A DNA stretch of 40,913 nucleotides from DATKZS01 sp035527835 [NCBI: bacterium]. GTDB lineage: Bacteria; RBG-13-61-14. Shown here piece after piece: positions 38,938 to 40,913 of the stretch (position 1 is its first letter; every line of letters begins with the position of its first letter). Below the pieces are notes generated by a model that saw only the letters and a program-made list of their open reading frames with translations, had not been told where the DNA came from and did no database searches. The stretch spans positions 1 to 40,913 of the forward strand of contig DATKZS010000189.1 in NCBI GenBank assembly GCA_035527835.1, read 5' to 3'. The translations under genes and the position numbers were made by a program.

Positions 38938-40332
38938 ATGGACCAGGGCAGGGCAGGGACGGACGAAGAGATCCGCGTTCTATCGCCGACCGCGATTCTC
39001 GGGTACGGCTTTCCCCGCGAATCGCTTCGCGAGGGCATGAGGAGAAAGCCGCACGTCATCGCGGTGGACGCCGGCAGCACCGACCCCGGCCCGTACTTCC
39101 TGGGACTCGAACCAAGAGACATCATGGGCATCGCCCAGTTCGGCGGCGCCATCCGCGCCGACCTCGTGCCCCTGCTCGACGCCGCCATCGCCGCCGGCAT
39201 CCCGCTCCTCATCGGATCGGCCGGGGGCGCCGGCGGCAACCTCCACCTCATGGCCGTCGTCCTCCTCATCAAGGCCATCGCCTCGGAGCGCGGCCATCAC
39301 TTCCGCATGGCCGTGATCCCGGCCGAGTTCGAGAAGGAGTTCGTGAAGAGTCAGCTCCGCGCCGGCAAGGTCACGCCGCTCGGGCCCGCGCCCGCGCTCA
39401 CTGAGGAAGAGGTCGCTCGCGCCGTGCGCATCGTGGGCCAGATGGGGGTGGAGCCGTTCATCCGGGCGCTCGACCTGGACGCGCGGGTGATCGTGGCCGG
39501 CCGCGCCAACGACCCCGCCATGTTCGCCGCGCTTCCGATCAGGGCCGGGTTCGATCCGGGCCTCAGTCAGCACATGGCCAAGATTCTGGAGTGCGGCGCC
39601 ATCGCGGCCGAGCCCGGCAGCGGCAGCGACTGCCTGTTCGGGACCATCCGCCGCGACTGCTTCCTGGTCGAGCCCACCAACCCGGAGCGCGCCTGCACTA
39701 TCCGCTCCGTGGCCGCCCACTCGCTCTACGAAAAGTCCGAGCCCTGGCGCCTGTTCGGGCCCGGCGGAATGGTGGACCTCACCAACGTGAGCTTCGAGCA
39801 GGACGGGCCGCGCCGCGTCCGCGTTTCCGGCAGCCGCTACGTCGCGGACCCCGTGTACCGCATTAAATTGGAAGGCGCGGCCCGCGTGGGCTACCGCACC
39901 ATCTGTATTGCCGGCGTGCGCGACCCCGGCGCCATCGCGCGCCTCGACGAGTTGACCGCGGAGGCCGTGCGCCGCGCCGAGGAGCAGTTCGCGGACGTGC
40001 CGCGTAAGCAGTGGGAGCTTTACTTTCGGGTCTACGGCCGCGACGGCGTCATGGGGAAGAGCGAGCCCACGCCCGCCGCCGGCCACGAGGCCGGGCTGCT
40101 GATCGAGGCCGTGGCCCAGACCCAGGAGCTGGCCAGCAGCCTGTGCATGTTCGCGCACACCACCATCCTCCACCACGGCTTTGCCGGACGGCTCTCCACC
40201 GCCGGCAACCTCGCCTTCCCCTTCGCGCCCCAGGACGTGCCGGCCGGACCCGTGTTCCGCTTCAACGTGTATCATCTGATCGAGGTCGCGGACCCGCTCG
40301 AACATTTTCCCGTCACCTTGGTCGAGGTCTGA
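38938..40332 (+). CDS. AtuA-like protein (DUF1446)
   Basis: 464 residues. EIRVLSPTAILGYGFP, then VDAGSTDPGPYFLG and LIGSAGGAGGNLHL fit the start of DUF1446 proteins, and VIVAGRANDPAMFAALPI, FGPGGMVDLTNVSFEQ and GRDGVMG continue along the family. DUF1446 includes AtuA of the Pseudomonas acyclic terpene pathway, but the reaction is unknown. No signal peptide. The start has no Shine-Dalgarno, yet conserved residues begin right after it. A DUF4387 gene begins 1 nt after the stop; the two are usually adjacent or fused, which supports a joint role in acyl-CoA or hydroxy acid catabolism. Confidence 0.85.
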   Translation: MDQGRAGTDEEIRVLSPTAILGYGFPRESLREGMRRKPHVIAVDAGSTDPGPYFLGLEPRDIMGIAQFGGAIRADLVPLLDAAIAAGIPLLIGSAGGAGGNLHLMAVVLLIKAIASERGHHFRMAVIPAEFEKEFVKSQLRAGKVTPLGPAPALTEEEVARAVRIVGQMGVEPFIRALDLDARVIVAGRANDPAMFAALPIRAGFDPGLSQHMAKILECGAIAAEPGSGSDCLFGTIRRDCFLVEPTNPERACTIRSVAAHSLYEKSEPWRLFGPGGMVDLTNVSFEQDGPRRVRVSGSRYVADPVYRIKLEGAARVGYRTICIAGVRDPGAIARLDELTAEAVRRAEEQFADVPRKQWELYFRVYGRDGVMGKSEPTPAAGHEAGLLIEAVAQTQELASSLCMFAHTTILHHGFAGRLSTAGNLAFPFAPQDVPAGPVFRFNVYHLIEVADPLEHFPVTLVEV

Positions 40333-40333
40333 G

Positions 40334-40660
40334 ATGGATAAGGTGAGATTGACGGACGTGGCGCGGATCATCCGGAGCAAGAACTCCGGACCCTTCGAGC
40401 TGACCCTCGACGTGTTCTTCCAGGACGAGCGGACCTTTGCGCGAACGAAAAAAAGCGGCTTCTTCACGCCCTCGCTCGTCGCGGGCCTCTACCGCGTCAC
40501 GGAGGACGAGGTCCTGGGCATCCACTGGTTCGAGCCCGCCCTCGCCCTCAAGATCACCATCGCCCGGCCTCTGCCCTCCGGCTCGCCCGGCGACACCGAC
40601 GTCTTCGGCGCCCAGCAGCACGCCCCCCTCCTCGGCCTCTCCATCCCCCTGCCCGACTGA
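40334..40660 (+). CDS. DUF4387 protein, partner of the AtuA-like protein
   Basis: 108 residues, cytoplasmic. MDKVRLTDVARIIRSKNSGPFELTLDVFF and the C-terminal GDTDVFGAQQHAPLLGLSIPL fit DUF4387. No catalytic motif is known. ATG starts 1 nt after the AtuA-like stop; the ribosome site would lie inside that gene (GTCGAGGTCTGAG), so translation is probably coupled. No separate promoter seen. Confidence 0.85.
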   Translation: MDKVRLTDVARIIRSKNSGPFELTLDVFFQDERTFARTKKSGFFTPSLVAGLYRVTEDEVLGIHWFEPALALKITIARPLPSGSPGDTDVFGAQQHAPLLGLSIPLPD

Positions 40661-40737
40661 TCCCGCGGCCAGGCTCCTTGGAGTGCGCGGGCATGACCGC
40701 GCTTTCATGGGGGCTCATACTTCATCAGCGTTTAATG

Positions 40738-40913
40738 AAACCGCGGAGACGCAAAGAACGCAGAGAAAATTAATCACTCTTGTCCAAAATAGGCCGTAAG
40801 AAAACCGCCAAGACGCAAAGAGCGCCAAGGATCGCCAAGTAAATCATGATGTTTCTTTGCGGCCCAAAAAAGAACAGCTCCGGAGCGTTGGCCCCAACCG
40901 GCTTGGCGAACCG
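40738..40913. repeat. Dispersed CGCNAAG-family repeat (copy B), cut by the window end
   Basis: It begins ACCGCGGAGA, CGCAAAGAA, CGCAGAG like the outer arm of copy A (but with CGCAAAGAA as in the 10.2-kb repeat), then from 40,775 to the window end is the reverse complement of 20,741-20,879: 139 aligned bases, about 7 substitutions, no gaps. CGCCAAGA, CGCAAAGAG, CGCCAAGGAT, CGCCAAGT units are at 40,806-40,839. The rest of the element lies outside the window. No gene lies in 40,661-40,913. Confidence 0.92.

Noticed and set aside
20574-40913. Insertion sequence pair or composite transposon
   Set aside because: The repeated element has no transposase frame and no clear target duplication; it is listed as a repeat only.

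Overview
The window is GC-rich bacterial DNA, densely coded, with no rRNA, tRNA, phage, integrase, transposase or CRISPR array that I can see. The gene content is a DsrMK-like membrane redox pair, PAS kinases with paired Cys motifs, stand-alone receivers, a KorABC-type 2-oxoglutarate oxidoreductase and a TSUP/TIGR02186 transporter block. This fits an anaerobic or facultative member of the former Deltaproteobacteria (Desulfobacterota or a neighbour). That placement is inference from gene families only.

Layout. 1-2,960: the end of a GNAT acetyltransferase, then leftward genes for a metallo-beta-lactamase-fold hydrolase, a cation diffusion facilitator and a two-ACT-domain protein with a Cys-rich loop. 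2,960-4,190: an AT-rich regulatory island with a near-consensus promoter and operator-like inverted repeat ahead of an IscR-like Rrf2 regulator. 4,190-10,133: DsrM/DsrK-like membrane complex, followed by one soluble PAS histidine kinase and three stand-alone receivers. 10,300-20,560: a central-carbon block of fumarase, aconitase, citrate synthase, a GltD-like flavin/Fe-S subunit, a second flavoprotein and 2-oxoglutarate:ferredoxin oxidoreductase KorA/KorB. 20,570-20,980: a large nested palindromic repeat between convergent operons. 31,000-21,000 (leftward): a roughly 10-kb, mostly overlapping gene string: PEP-synthase-like dikinase with an unfamiliar C-terminus, Cache-PAS histidine kinase, short REC-Fis response regulator, TSUP permease, TIGR02186 membrane-anchored protein, universal stress protein, CBS-pair protein and a DASS/SLC13 transporter. 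31,200-38,900: secreted and lipid-anchored proteins (a clan GH-A-like glycosidase, a 1,169-residue FN3 lipoprotein, four small anchored proteins) and a DoxX protein. 38,900-40,660: an AtuA/DUF1446 plus DUF4387 pair. The window ends inside a second copy of the 20.6-kb repeat.

How the genes may work together. Fumarase, aconitase, citrate synthase and Kor form a contiguous part of the citric-acid cycle. The GltD-like subunit with two C-terminal [4Fe-4S] motifs makes Kor resemble the NADP-linked 2-oxoglutarate oxidoreductase known from Azoarcus/Thauera. The upstream DsrMK-like pair would exchange electrons between the quinone pool and cytoplasmic thiol/disulfide chemistry. The leftward operon joins a sensor kinase, a DNA-binding regulator, two transporters and nucleotide-sensing proteins with a dikinase-like protein of unknown product, and is my main candidate for an undescribed system.

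The second strong signal is structural. At least seven intergenic sites carry palindromic repeats whose arms are built from 8-10-nt units. Two copies of one element, 20 kb apart and inverted, match over 139 nt with about 7 mismatches and no gaps.
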